This document shows positions 13,820 to 25,045 of a DNA stretch of 64,000 nucleotides, in pieces. Made by a program: the position numbers and the translations under genes. The notes beneath the pieces are model-generated. The model was not told the DNA's origin. It did not search any database and saw only the letters and a list, made by a program, of their open reading frames with translations. The first letter of the stretch is position 1. Each line of letters starts with the position of its first letter. Origin of the DNA: Oxytricha trifallax (taxonomy: Eukaryota > Ciliophora > Spirotrichea > Sporadotrichida > Oxytrichidae); NCBI GenBank assembly GCA_000711775.1, contig ARYC01017919.1, forward strand, positions 41,074 through 105,073, read 5' to 3'.

Positions 13820-16800
13820 TCATAACTATGAAGCTAATTCCCCAAAAACCTCTTGATTCACTTCTTAGAAGCTTTTAAGTCTAATTTCTTCATATCTTCC
13901 CTTATTGTAGTGATTAGAGAGTATAGTGTAGAACTTCTACAAATGATTCAGACTTTTCAATCTTAATTCACTTTGTATTTAATTGTAAATTTCAGTTAAT
14001 TGCCCGTTTAGATTAGTTTAGTGATTTGGTGATGAACTTAATTCTTCAATTTCCCTCAATGGACTATGGGAATTTTACAACTCTTATTACTTCTTAGGTG
14101 TAGAAGCTATATTAGTTGTGCTAAGGCATTCTATAATTAAAGCAGTTTTGCTACTAAAGTTTTGATATTTCTCTGCTAATGAAGATAAGCACTGCAGGTA
14201 CAATTCTCTGATATTCTCAGTAAGGAATGCAGAATATTTCTATTGAACTTTTTCATCGTCAACTCCATCATACTTCATAGTAAAAATCAATTGCTTTTCG
14301 TAATCAGTCATACTCTTGGGTCCCTCTTTATCAGATTTGAGTTTCTAATGCAATACATCAATACTTGAGAATGTATCCTTAATAAAGCATTTTGAAATTC
14401 TTTGTTGAATTAAATACAGTCTCTGCTACAGCTACTCAAGCATGTCTTTTTATTGTTTCTTTTTAAGAGTAGGTATGCTGTCATCTATAAAGTGAAAGAG
14501 TGACTCATATTGCTGAGTATTTGTAGTGAAAGTTAACAATTGCCATAGATTTTATTTAGTTTTGTCAAGGTCAATTTCGTCGTCCATAATTTCAGTGTCC
14601 TCTTAAGGAGTGTCAGGTGTAGTGCTCTAAATTTCTTAAAGCTAACTAAAACCCCATGGTTCTTTTAAGAATTAAGATAGGGTGGTATTTCTAATTAATC
14701 AAAAATTTAATTATTATTGGCGTAATATTTTAATGATTAGCCCAATTATTAAAACTATTGGCTCGAATAATTTTCCTTATAAATTAAACCAATCAGGTTG
14801 TGTATATTTGTTTTCACGCTAATTTTAATTGATTCTAGCCAATAATAATTAAATTTTTGATTAATTAGAAATACCACCCTATCTTAATTCTTAAAAGAAC
14901 CATGGGGTTTTATTAATGATCTCTTAAGAGTTTGGATTAGATAATCTATCTTAAGAATTTTATAATCTTGCATTAGGGCTACTTCTATTTCTCTACAATT
15001 CATCAAAGCTGATACCTAAAATTTGCAACTCTTTCATAATAAAGATAATGTTGGCATGGGCTAGTAGCAGAACTTCCATAACTTCTTATTTATTTGTTGA
15101 TTCATAGTTCAGTATTCTTTCAATAAACTCTGAATAAATGCGTTGCATAGTCTCCAATAAGAGACCTCTATAGATATCTGGCTTTATGCGAGATTAGAGT
15201 TTATGAAGGATTTCAAGTAGTTTTTAGATAAACGTGAATGGTATATCTTCTTTTGAATTATAGAGATGATTATAATAGATAATAGTATTTTTAGTAACTT
15301 ATTTATGATATAATAATCTCTAAAAATAATTTATTTATAAACACTTCTTTCACAATCAAAGTGCCTTAGTTCTACTTGAATTTCTAAAGCAAAACACTTA
15401 TATTTTACTATTAAAATGTCTCATTTAGCGAATAATGTGAGATAAGCAGCAATCTTTCCTACAAATCAGAGAATAATCTAAGATTTGTGTCTATATGTAT
15501 TTTATTAGCAATTAGTGGATCTTATAACAAGTCAATTGCATCACAGAGATTTATCACATCATTTGAGTAGATTATGTAAGGTCTTAGTTTCTTGTTGATT
15601 ATGATTAAATTATAGACAATCAATTATCATATAACTTAAATTCATTATAAATCATATTCGTTTTCCTTCCTGAATTGATTGAATCTCTCTTTATTAGAGA
15701 ATTGCCTCATGAAATATAATAATATGTATTTACATTCTACAATGAGATAATTATGCTATGTATTCATAATAAAAAATTATATTATATTCTTGCTCCATTT
15801 AAAACAAGTTAGTGAATAATTCCATAAACTTGACCATATACTGGAATAGACTCTTAATCGGTATTGTTTCAACGATTATGCGCCCTACACAATCCGAATA
15901 CTGTTCTATTAGATATAATCTGTGATCGAAATACTCTTCATATATTTTCTCACAAAATTCAAAATTCTACTTGTGAATTGATGCACTCTCTTCAACAATT
16001 ATTTTTAATAAAGTAATATATATATATATTAATAAGGATTTTTTAAGGGATATAATATATAAATTTAGTTTAATTAAAACTTTAACTGAAGTAATCAGCA
16101 GCTTTAAGATAAGATAGAATTTTTGAGAAATAAGAGAAATTTTAAATGAAATATAGAGCTGGGATTGAAATATACAAAAAGCATTTAAGATAAACACGTA
16201 TTTTCAAATATAGGCCAAAATACAGAGATTTTGCTTCGATGGATCTCCGAAAGTATTTACCAGAAATATACAAGATATTCTGAGTATACCGCACAGCTGT
16301 GCGTAATCGCAAATCCGCACAGGATCGGCAAAAATAACCCTCCGCAAACTTTTTCAGCCCACTTTCAAATTCTTAATTCAAAAAGGGAGGTAGGTAGGGT
16401 TTATAGGCCTTAAAATCATTAAATCTTAATTATCTTAATTATTATATATTAAACTTAAATAAGTTTAATTATAAATTTATTAATTATTAATCTAATTAAA
16501 TTTCTCTATAGAGATTTCCTATTAAAGAGATCCATTTTTAATTTTTAATAATTTAATATTATTAAAGCCTTATAATAATAAAGATAATTAAGATTTAATG
16601 CATTTAAGGCCAATAAAGCCTACCTCCCTTTTTGAATTAAGAATTTGAAAGTCTGCTGAAAAAAGTTTGCGGAGGGTTAGTTTTGCCGATCCTGTGCGGA
16701 CCTGTGCGGATTTGTGATTACGCACAGCTGTGCGGTAAACTCAGAATATCGTGTATATTTCTGGTAAATACTTTCGGAGATCCATCGAAGCAAAATCTCT

Positions 16801-17975
16801 GTATTTTGGCCTATATTTGAAAATACGTGTTTATCTTAAATGCTTTTTGTATATTTCAATCCCAGCTCTATATTTCATTTAAAATTTCTCTTATTTCTCA
16901 AAAATTCTATCTTATCAAAAGATGGCAGGACTTCTTGGTGAAGGTTCTAGAACTGATTTTAGGAAGATATAGGCTACTGTTTGGATTCACAGTATATGAT
17001 ATTTTATTAAAAATAAATATTGAAAGTTTATTTATTCTTAATGATATTTTTGACATCAAGATCTTCAAATTTAGTTGCCTTCTCAAATATCTAAGTAATT
17101 ATTATATTTGCAATGTTTTTTATATTTTACTCATATATTATGATTTATTATAAATATCTAGGTTGATACCACTTTGAGATTATTTTCAGCATTTGCATCC
17201 CGCATAATCTTGAGTATCTTAAGATTTACTTTCTCGAGAGCAGTCTCTCTTAAACTTTCAAATCTTCTCTGGAATACATCTGCCTTCTTGAATTACCAAT
17301 TTTATTTGAAAAAATCTAAACCTTTTTCAATTTTTCTTAAAACTTAGATTAATTCACGAGGTTGATCTAGAAGTTATTAATGAGCATACTGTAAGATTCT
17401 TGTGCACTCATGTCATAAATTTAATTAAAGAATTTGTATTCTAATGTATTATGTAAATAACATTAATAATTCATTAAGCAATTTAAAACGAAATTGAATG
17501 TAAATATTGTGCACTCTTCATAGTCCTTGTAGCACTACATGTTCTTCTCGATTTCCCTTACTACTTTAGTGAGCATGCGTTCTCTCTTCAGTATACTCAT
17601 GCATGAAAGTTAAAAATCCCTAGTATTAGCTAACACCTACCCCTTGTTGCTCTCTATTTTAGAAATGAGTGTAAGTGTCTCAGTGGCTAATTTATCTTAA
17701 TTTTGCAGTAATTATTAAGATTGGTTTAATGTCTCAGAGAATTACAATGGTTTATTTGCATCATTACCTTATTTATTAACAGGTAATTTATTTTAATCAA
17801 TTTTATGATTGTTTTACTTTTAATCTCTAAAGTCATTATGAGATTACTTTTCACTGTTGATGTTTTAAGAATGATTGATATTTTGTTTATTAGCTTGATT
17901 GAAGAGTGAAGAGATTTAAGTCATAATATCAAGCTCTTTGTTTGTGAGAGCTGATTTAGTACTCCAATTGTTCAT
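13820..17975 (-). CDS. COG3: COG3-like Golgi tethering complex subunit, fragmented by IESs and two fold-back elements
   Basis: COG3 is a subunit of the conserved oligomeric Golgi complex, which tethers retrograde vesicles. The minus frame begins MNNWSTKSALTNKELDIM at 17975 and ends ...EVNQEVFGELASQL with TGA 13820-13822. Segments in order: a low-complexity Gln/Asn N-terminus; a helical stretch MQCYKDYEECTRILQYAHQ reconstituted across an IES; NWQFKKADVFQRRFESL; FCEKIYEEYFDHRLYLIEQY; KKLRPYIIYSNDVINLCDAID, resembling the FRPLIIH region of COG3; and a long C-terminal helical part. The assignment rests on remembered family pattern and order, so it is moderate. At least three pointer-flanked IESs and two TA-flanked elements must go; one further small IES near 15720-15790 and possibly one near 15230-15400 remain unresolved because the frame changes there. 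This is the only obvious housekeeping gene within the array. Confidence 0.6.
14649..14910. mobile_element. 262-bp fold-back (MITE-like) element with TA target duplication and AAACCCC ends
   Basis: Exact 73-bp inverted arms (14649-14721 and 14838-14910) begin AAACCCCATGGTTC. TA lies on both sides (14647-14648 and 14911-14912). Removal with one TA restores the COG3-like frame as SQEIINSQLQEIQSTTPDT. The ends carry one telomere-like C4A3-4 unit, reminiscent of TBE termini, but the arms otherwise do not match the TBE here and there is no coding capacity. Confidence 0.75.
15611..15652. other. Short IES in the COG3-like gene, pointer TAAAT
   Basis: TAAAT at 15606-15610 and 15648-15652 flanks a 42-bp interval. 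Removal gives the continuous frame ENEYDLIIINKKLRPYII; other nearby repeats give the wrong frame. Confidence 0.5.
16112..16912. mobile_element. 801-bp fold-back (MITE-like) element with TA target duplication
   Basis: Near-perfect inverted arms of at least 300 bp (about 16112-16414 and 16613-16912) begin AGATAGAATTTTTGAG and end with its reverse complement. TA flanks both ends (16110-16111 and 16913-16914). Removing the element with one TA joins the COG3-like frame as PSFDILKLLITS. The arms are more GC-rich than the surroundings and contain a CGCACAGCTGTGCG palindrome. It encodes no recognisable protein; short frames in the two arms are mirror copies. A TA duplication fits a Tc1/mariner-type origin, which is inference. 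Confidence 0.7.
17094..17160. other. IES in the COG3-like gene, 9-bp pointer
   Basis: AAATATCTA is repeated at 17085-17093 and 17152-17160. Removal (67 bp) gives the continuous frame KVVSTQIFEKATKFED. Confidence 0.65.
17410..17516. other. IES in the COG3-like gene, 10-bp pointer
   Basis: The direct repeat TTGTGCACTC occurs at 17400-17409 and 17507-17516, flanking AT-rich DNA. Removing one repeat copy plus the interval (107 bp) joins YEECT to RILQYAHQ in frame. Confidence 0.7.
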
Positions 17976-18146
17976 TTTTATGATTAATTTAATTATTCCT
18001 TGTAATAAATTTCCATAAATTCAAATCAAAAATATCTTTATATGCAACATAAATAAAAAGATAGTATTACTAATATATTATATTAAAAAATAATAATTAT
18101 AATAAAGTTTTATTTAATTTATTTAATTGTAATTAAAACTTATTTT

Positions 18147-18606
18147 TCATTTTTCAGGAAGTATATCTTTAAGAATTGCTTCTTCATATGCTTATTGAAT
18201 TTATAATTCAGCAATTAAGGGTTAAAATTAACTATTTTCATGTCTGATTCTTATAAAATCGTTATAATTTTCTTTAATAAGCTCAAATTCCATTTAAAGA
18301 TGTGTATTATTAATTTCTTTGCAATTTTCCTTTATTTCTTATTTTTCAATATCGCGTATCATATATATATATCAAATTGTTTATGTTTTGATATAGTGAA
18401 CAAATTTATTGAAAAATTGAGGTAACTGCATCTTAAGAATATATACTAAATTTTTTCATTAATTTCATTTTGTATCCAAAATTTATCATTTTAAAATAAA
18501 ATGCTTTCAAGTTGTCTTGTTCCTGTTTTGCAATTGGATAGTATGACTTCATTTCATTTTAAAAAATAGTTATTTCTTTAAGGAGTTGTTAGTTGGATTT
18601 TGACAT
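18147..18606 (-). pseudogene. Family-1 copy, frameshifted
   Basis: Starts at ATG 18604-18606 (MSKSNQQLLKEITIFQNEMK) and ends LQIQQAYEEAILKDILPEK with TGA at 18147-18149. Length 460 is not a multiple of three; the frame is lost about 100 codons in, where a TA-rich run replaces sequence that is in frame in the paralog at 19817-20275. First copy of the first unit of a tandem duplication. Confidence 0.5.
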
Positions 18607-19022
18607 TATTATTTGAATATTAATATCATTATTAGATAAGATAAACAATTATTTATAAATCCATATTTAATTTAATGAATATTCAATTTTATGTTAAGGT
18701 TAATTTGAATATTTAGAAAAGATTTTTCTTATAATTAATTTTTCTTATTTAAATGTTATATTTTAAATAAAAATTAACAATTACAAATTATAATGTTTTT
18801 TTGCTATTGAGAATTGAACTTAGAACGCTTTTATAATTCATATAAATATTTAATAAATATTTTAATAATTTTAATTTAAAAAAATATTAATTTATTATTA
18901 TTTTTTGCATTAAATAAATTAATCTTTATATAAATAATTATTATTTAAAAAAAAGTTTGATTTGACTTTTAATAAAAAGACAAGACTTATTGGTACTATA
19001 AGTAAGGAATTAAATTTAATTT

Positions 19023-19345
19023 TCATTTTTTAGGAAATATTTTATCTAAGTATACATCTTCAAAAGTTTTTTTATCATTAATTCAGTAATTATAAGTTTA
19101 ATCTTACTATTTCAATTTATTGCAATAAAGAACTTTTCATAAAATACTTTAACCTATTAATATAGAAGTTCGTGAATTTTATTCCTCGCTTTTTACCTAA
19201 CTTTTTGAATTTTTCTTTTAAGCTTTCAGTATCCCTCAATTTATCTCCCAAACTAAAGAAAAAGCATTTGATTAAGTATCTTAATGTATTTAAAATCGCG
19301 ATTAATTGGCTAAATTTTTTGTATATTTCATTTTTATGTACAAAT
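19023..19345 (-). pseudogene. Family-1 copy, degraded
   Basis: The 3' signature (stop at 19023-19025) is recognisable, and upstream DNA resembles the copy near 20650-20990. Several TGA codons and frame changes interrupt it. Upstream limit approximate. Confidence 0.35.
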
Positions 19346-19816
19346 TAATAATTTATCAATAAAAATTATACTTATTTGTTAAATTTAGGTTTTAAAGTTT
19401 TTTAACCATAAATCTATTTTAAATTTAAAATAGATTATTTCCTAAATAGATGCTGAGCTCATTTTCATTTTTTGATTTTTAAATATAAATAAATTATAAA
19501 TAATAGATAATTATCATAGTTTATTTCTTATATAAAAATATTAATTTTATGAAATGGTTTTAAATTTGAAAAATTAATGAATAATCAAATATATAAAAAA
19601 ATACCTAATAAATTAATGATATTTTCTTTTGCTTTTGGAAATGTACAAATAATTTATTTGATATTTTAATGATTAATTTAAATTTCCCTAAAATCATTTA
19701 TATCTTTATATGCATAATAAATAAAAAGAGAGTATTACTAATATATTTTTTCAATTAATAATAATTATAATAAAAGTTATATTTAATTTTTTAGTTTGGT
19801 AATTAAGCTTTGTTAA

Positions 19817-20275
19817 TCATTTTTCAGGAATTATTTCTTCTAAAATTGCATCTTCATATGCTTATTAAATCTTTGATTCAGTAATTTAAGGTTCAATTAA
19901 GCTATTTTCATCTTAAATTCTCAAAAATATGTTATGATTTACTTTTACTTCTTAAAATTCCTTTTCAAGAGTTTAATTATTCATTTCTTTGTCCAATTCC
20001 TTTTATTTTTCTTGTACTTCCATTTCTTGTATCATAGATATCAAATTGGTAAAATTTGAATACATTAAACAAATTTAAAGAAAATATTCTAAAAGTTCAT
20101 CTTAAGTATCTAAACATAGATTTTTCATTAATTTCATGTTTCATCTAAAATTGTGCATTTTGAAATAAAAAGCTTTACAGTTCTCTAGTTTCTGTTTTGC
20201 AAAAGGAAGGTACGAATTCATTTAATGTTTTAAATTTGTTATTTCTTCTAATAGTTGTTAGTTGATCGTTGTCAT
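19817..20275 (-). pseudogene. Family-1 copy with one in-frame TGA
   Basis: From ATG 20273-20275 (MTTINQQLLEEITNLKHQMN) to TGA 19817-19819, 153 codons with no frameshift; the C-terminus is ITESKIQQAYEDAILEEII then PEK, the clearest form of the family motif. A single in-frame TGA (20141-20143) follows KMHNFR; the paralog at 18147-18606 has a sense TAC in the corresponding place. The rest is charged and helical. It is likely a recently disabled copy, unless the TGA is tolerated. Confidence 0.5.
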
Positions 20276-20649
20276 TTTAAATTATTTTTATAATAAATTT
20301 ACTATTAAGAATTATAAATATTCCATTAAATGAATATTCAATTTTATTGTAAGATATTGATATATTAGTTTTTATATAATTAATTTTATTAATTACAATT
20401 TTTTATCTTAAATAACGTTTAACATTTACAAATTAAAATGTCTTACTTCAATTATGAGAAATTAACTTATAACGATTTTATAAATGATATAAATATTTAA
20501 TAATTATTATAGTAATTAAAATTTATCATTATTTTTTGCAATATACAAAAATCATAATATAATAATATTAATAAACAGATTGTTTTGATTTTAATGATTA
20601 ATAAAAAGACAAGACTTATTGGTATTATATAAGTTAGGATTTAATATTT

Positions 20650-20990
20650 AATTTCTATATATTTAAGGAAATATTTCTTCTAATTATATATCTTTATAAA
20701 ATCTTTTAAATCATTATTCAGTTATTATAAATTCATTCTTACTTATACCATTTTACAATTTGAAATTTTTCCTGAAATACTTCAACCTATTAATAAGCAA
20801 ATTCAAGAATTGTATTTCTCTCTTGCTTGCTCTTATATTAGATATCTTCTTATAAGCTTTCATTGTCGCTCAATCTATCTCTTAACCAACAATTAGAATA
20901 GAGGAATAGCACCTGATTAGTAAATTATTTTATTGATTACTGCGAATTATTAGATAACTTTTTTGTAGATTTCATATTTATCTACAAATT
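20650..20990 (-). pseudogene. Family-1 copy, degraded, stop lost
   Basis: Similar to the copy at 19023-19345. The position of the usual C-terminal TGA reads TAG (Gln) here and the frame is interrupted upstream. Coordinates approximate. Confidence 0.3.
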
Positions 20991-21464
20991 AATAATATTT
21001 CAATAATATTATACTTATTTATCAAATTTAGGTTTTAAAGTTTTTATATATTAGTCCATTTACATTTCAAATAAATAAAAATTCCTTAAGAGATGTTGAG
21101 CTCATTGTCATAATAAATGTTTTTTATATATATAAAATTATAAATAATAGGTGATTATTCATAGTTGATTTCTTATATAAAAATATTCATTTTATGAAAT
21201 GGTTTTAAATTTGAAAAATTAAAGAATAATTAAATTGATAAAAAATGCCTTACAAATTAATCATATTTTCTTTTGCTTTATAAATATACAAATAACCTTT
21301 TTGATTATTTTAATGTTTAATTTAATTCTTCTTTTACTTTATTAAACACATTTCAATAAAAATATATATCTTTATAAGTTACATTAACAAATTTTATTGA
21401 TAAAATTATATCAAAGTATACATGAAGTAAGAATTAATTTAGTTTAGTAATTAAATTTATTTTA

Positions 21465-21927
21465 TCATTTTTCAGGTATTATATGTTCTAAAATTGCATC
21501 TTCATATACTTATTAAATCTTTTAATAAGTAATTAATGGTTCAGTTTCTCTAATTTTATACTTTGCACCTTGAAATTCTAGTAAAAATTGTTAGATTTTA
21601 TTAAATTCCTATTTAAACATGTATTTATTCATTTATTTGTCCATTTACTTAATTTCTTATTTTTTTATATTGTGTAACTCTTATCAATTTGAGCAAAAGG
21701 TTGATAATCTTATTTTGTTCATAAATTTGAACATATAATTCATTAAAAGCATTATAAGATTTCTCGTATTAATCCCTCATTTATATCATTTCAGAGAAAA
21801 AATCATCCATTTTAAAATAAAAAGTATCTAATTTACCATACTTATGATATATAATTGTATGATATGATTTCATTTCTTGTATTAATTTAGTAATTTCTTC
21901 GATGAGTTGTTTTTAGGTTATTGTCAT
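21465..21927 (-). pseudogene. Family-1 copy with a one-base frame change near the 3' end
   Basis: ATG 21925-21927 opens MTITQKQLIEEITKLIQEMK and stays open for about 125 codons. The C-terminal signature (ETEPLITYQKIQQVYEDAIL then EHIIPEK, TGA 21465-21467) is one frame away. Total length 463 is one more than the standard 462, so a single-base insertion near 21540-21570 is the simplest explanation. Confidence 0.5.
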
Positions 21928-22282
21928 TTTATTTTAATATTATAAAATAAAAGATTAGAACTATAGTATAATAATGTTAAAATATATTTAAATATTATAA
22001 TTAATTTTAGAAATTGATATTTTATATAAATTTAGCATTATAAAGTTAACATATTTTTTATAGTAAGTTGAACTCAATACATATTGTTCAAATATATAAA
22101 TAATTCTTCTATAATATTTAATAACTTTGATATTTTAAAATAAATTAAGCTAATTAAAAATGTAATAAAAAAATTATAATGAATAACAAAAAGAAATCTT
22201 ATTTAATTTTAATTAATGACTTAATGACAGATTACAAGAATATAGAATATAATTATTAGTTCTGAATTTAAAATTAAATATG

Positions 22283-22738
22283 TTCATTTTCAGGAAGGAT
22301 ATCTTCTAAGACTGCATCTTCAAATATTTAATTAATATATGATTCAGCAATTTAAGGTTCAATCTTGCTGAATTCATCTTTTTCAATTTAAAATTAATAC
22401 TGAAATACTTCCAATTATTAATATGCAAAATCTATATTTGTATTTCTATTTTCTTTCGCAGCTCTTTTTTGATTTATTTTTGTAAAATTTCAATATCAAA
22501 CTTTAAATCCATCAGTTTAAAATTTGTACTGCAAAATAAATCTTAATAAGTAGTCTCTTATAGAGTTAACTGTTCTTAATTGCATAAACTTTCTATGGAC
22601 TTTATTTTATTATAAAAACGAGTCACTTTATTATAGAAATAAACTGCATCTTAATATTTTGGTAATAATGTTCTTCTATATAAGAAAACTTCCCCATTTT
22701 AATTTAACCAATTGCACTAATTGATCTTGATAATTCAT
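22283..22738 (-). pseudogene. Family-1 copy, frameshifted
   Basis: ATG at 22736-22738 (MNYQDQLVQLVKLKWGSF) and a C-terminus SYINQIFEDAVLEDILPEN. The run of T before the usual stop is one base shorter, so the TGA is missed, and the body changes frame at least once. Decayed copy. Confidence 0.4.
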
Positions 22739-23489
22739 TGTGTTTTTTATATTTTAATTAATTTTACTATAAATACTAGATATTTATTAAAATTTTGCTT
22801 ATCTTTTTAAATAAATATTCAATTATATAGTATGGTTAGAAACTTGATAAAATTAAAGTATTAAAGTATATTTAAATTGATAAACAAATGCGCAAGAAAT
22901 TAATTATTTCTTTTTCTATTGTAATCTACTAATGGTTATTTGTTTATTTTAATGATTAATCTAATTTTTTCATTGAAATAAGTTATATTTTAATTTATAC
23001 TGAATTTGCTTTTCTTTATAACATAAAACTAAGAGTAGTTATAATAATCTAATAAGTATATTTTGTGAGTAAATTAAGATATATTTACTTATAGATATAT
23101 AGCAGACGAAAAATAAAACGATATTTCTGATGATTTGATGAGCGTTCACCAAAATATGAGTTACAATAAAATATATTAAGATTAAATTTTATTTAAGGAC
23201 TGGACATACTAAGAGTTTAAAATGTGACTTGCAAAGAAGAGTAAATTAACAAATATGGTAACACTTATTAAAATGGAGATACATATGAATGTTAATGAAA
23301 AAGAATAGCTAAATTTTAAGATAAAATCAATTTTCTTTTCCAAATTAGAATATATTTTATGAATTTGCATTTCAATCCAATTTATTCGCAATTAACATTT
23401 GAAATATTGTTAGATTTTAATTTTTATATTAATTAAACCAACAATAAAGTAATGAATTTCAAGAAATTTTTTTATGTATTTAAGTTTTT

Positions 23490-23935
23490 TATTTTTTAGG
23501 AACAATTTGTTTAAAAGCAACGTCTTTAAGAGTTAATTGATCTTTAATTCAATAATTATGGGTTAAATAATAGAAATTTTATCCTTTGCACTTTGAGATT
23601 TTAACTTAAGTAATTCTACTTATAGAACCGCCAATCTAAATGTTGGGTCTGTTATTTATTTTCAAACTTCTTCAATTTCTTTTCTATTTTTTTAATTTCT
23701 TTTATCATATCATTCAAATTACTGCAAGTATCGAGTAATATTCATGATTGATCATATTCTTTTATAGAATCTTTTTATTGCTCGATTAAATTATTTAATT
23801 ACATAGCACATTCGAGTATTTCATATATTTCAGAAAAGAATCTTCCCTCTTATCTAATTTCAAATCTAAAATTGCATGATATGTCTTCAAATCGTATTTC
23901 AATTTAGTCACTTCCTCGAATAGTTGTTAAAAGTT
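23490..23935 (-). pseudogene. Family-1 copy, degraded
   Basis: Recognisable family sequence (EEVTKLKYDLKTYHAILDL on the minus strand) with a diverged C-terminus and no stop at the usual place. Frame changes are present. Limits approximate. Confidence 0.35.
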
Positions 23936-24312
23936 TTATAAAATTTTTATTATTTTATTTAGATATATTTAATGAATGTATTAATAATTTCTAGCATACA
24001 TTAAGAATAAATTATCATTAATAGCCTAAATTTATTATAAGTTATAGTTCTATAAATTTGAGTAAAATTGAAATATTTCAAAAGTAATTCATCTTTTACT
24101 TTTAATAACTGAATTTTAACTTACTTTAATGTTTTTTAATTGAATGATATATATTTAATTATTCTGTGTAATTATATTTAAAAGACTAAATCTGAACCAA
24201 TAGAATAAAAATAGTTATGTACATAGTTTTCTAAAGATAACTAATAAAATTATATCTATAAAAGAAAGAATATAAAGTATTTTCTTAGTAATGTAATTAA
24301 TTAAATTTCTTT

Positions 24313-24774
24313 TCATTTTTAAAGCTTTAACTTGTCAAAAATAGCTTCTTCAAAAGCCGTTTTAATCTTTGATTCAGTAATTAATGGTTCAATACTGCTA
24401 ATTTGATCTTTTACTCTTTTAAATTGCTCCTATAAAACCTTAACTTAATGATACATAGATTCAAGTGTTGTAATATTAATATGCTGGTCTACTTTGGTAA
24501 TATCTTTTTCTATGCTTTTAATCTTTCTTATCAAATCATTCAAATCACATATAACATTGAAAAGTATTTCTGATTGATCAATTTCTTATATTTTATCCTT
24601 TGATTTTTAACTTAAATCTTTAAATGATATATTTTCTTAGAAAAAGTCAAGCATTTTAAGATAAGAAATTTACCAATTATCAAATTTCTACTCTACAATG
24701 GCTTTGAATAATTTCATTTCATATTTTAATATAATTACTTAATTTATCATATTACAATGGCTGATTGTTATCAT
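24313..24774 (-). CDS. Family-1 coiled-coil gene, intact
   Basis: One continuous frame from ATG 24772-24774 (MITISHCNMINQVIILKYEM) to TGA 24313-24315, 154 codons. The middle shows heptad-like spacing (DLNDLIRKIKSIEKDITKVD) and the end is ITESKIKTAFEEAIFDKLK then LQK. No IES or in-frame TGA. Nearest intact neighbour of the nested copy at 25529. Function unknown. Confidence 0.62.
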
Positions 24775-25045
24775 TATATTTAGATATTATTATAATTAAA
24801 ATTTATAGCATTTATAGATATATTCTTCTCCCTAAATATTCATCTTGACATTCTAAGTTATAAATTTTTTAAGACTAACTTTTAAACGTCTAAGCACTTA
24901 CTTTACTGTTATTTTAATGATATTTTTAATTATTCCTTGTAATAAATTTAATTAATTTATCCTATTTTATTATAGCAAGAGATTAAATGTGAACCAATAG
25001 CGTAATAATAGTTAATTATATTGTTTACTAAAATAAATTTGAAAA

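Larger units (their letters stand above)
18040..21330. repeat. Tandem duplication of a ~1.66-kb two-gene unit
   Basis: Units of about 18040-19700 and 19700-21330 match in order: a run with AGTATTACTAATATATT, a family-1 copy ending SKIQQAYEDAI-like, a spacer containing AAGACAAGACTTATTGGTA (near 18980 and 20605), a second, more divergent family-1 copy, and an AT-rich tail with a shared TGAAATGGTTTTAAATTTG segment. Boundaries are by eye. A partial third unit may begin near 21350. Confidence 0.5.

Noticed and set aside
15967..17153. Mirror-image standard-code frames beginning MFILNAFCIFQSQLYISF on both strands
   Set aside because: They are the same sequence in the two arms of the 801-bp fold-back element and have no coding-like composition.
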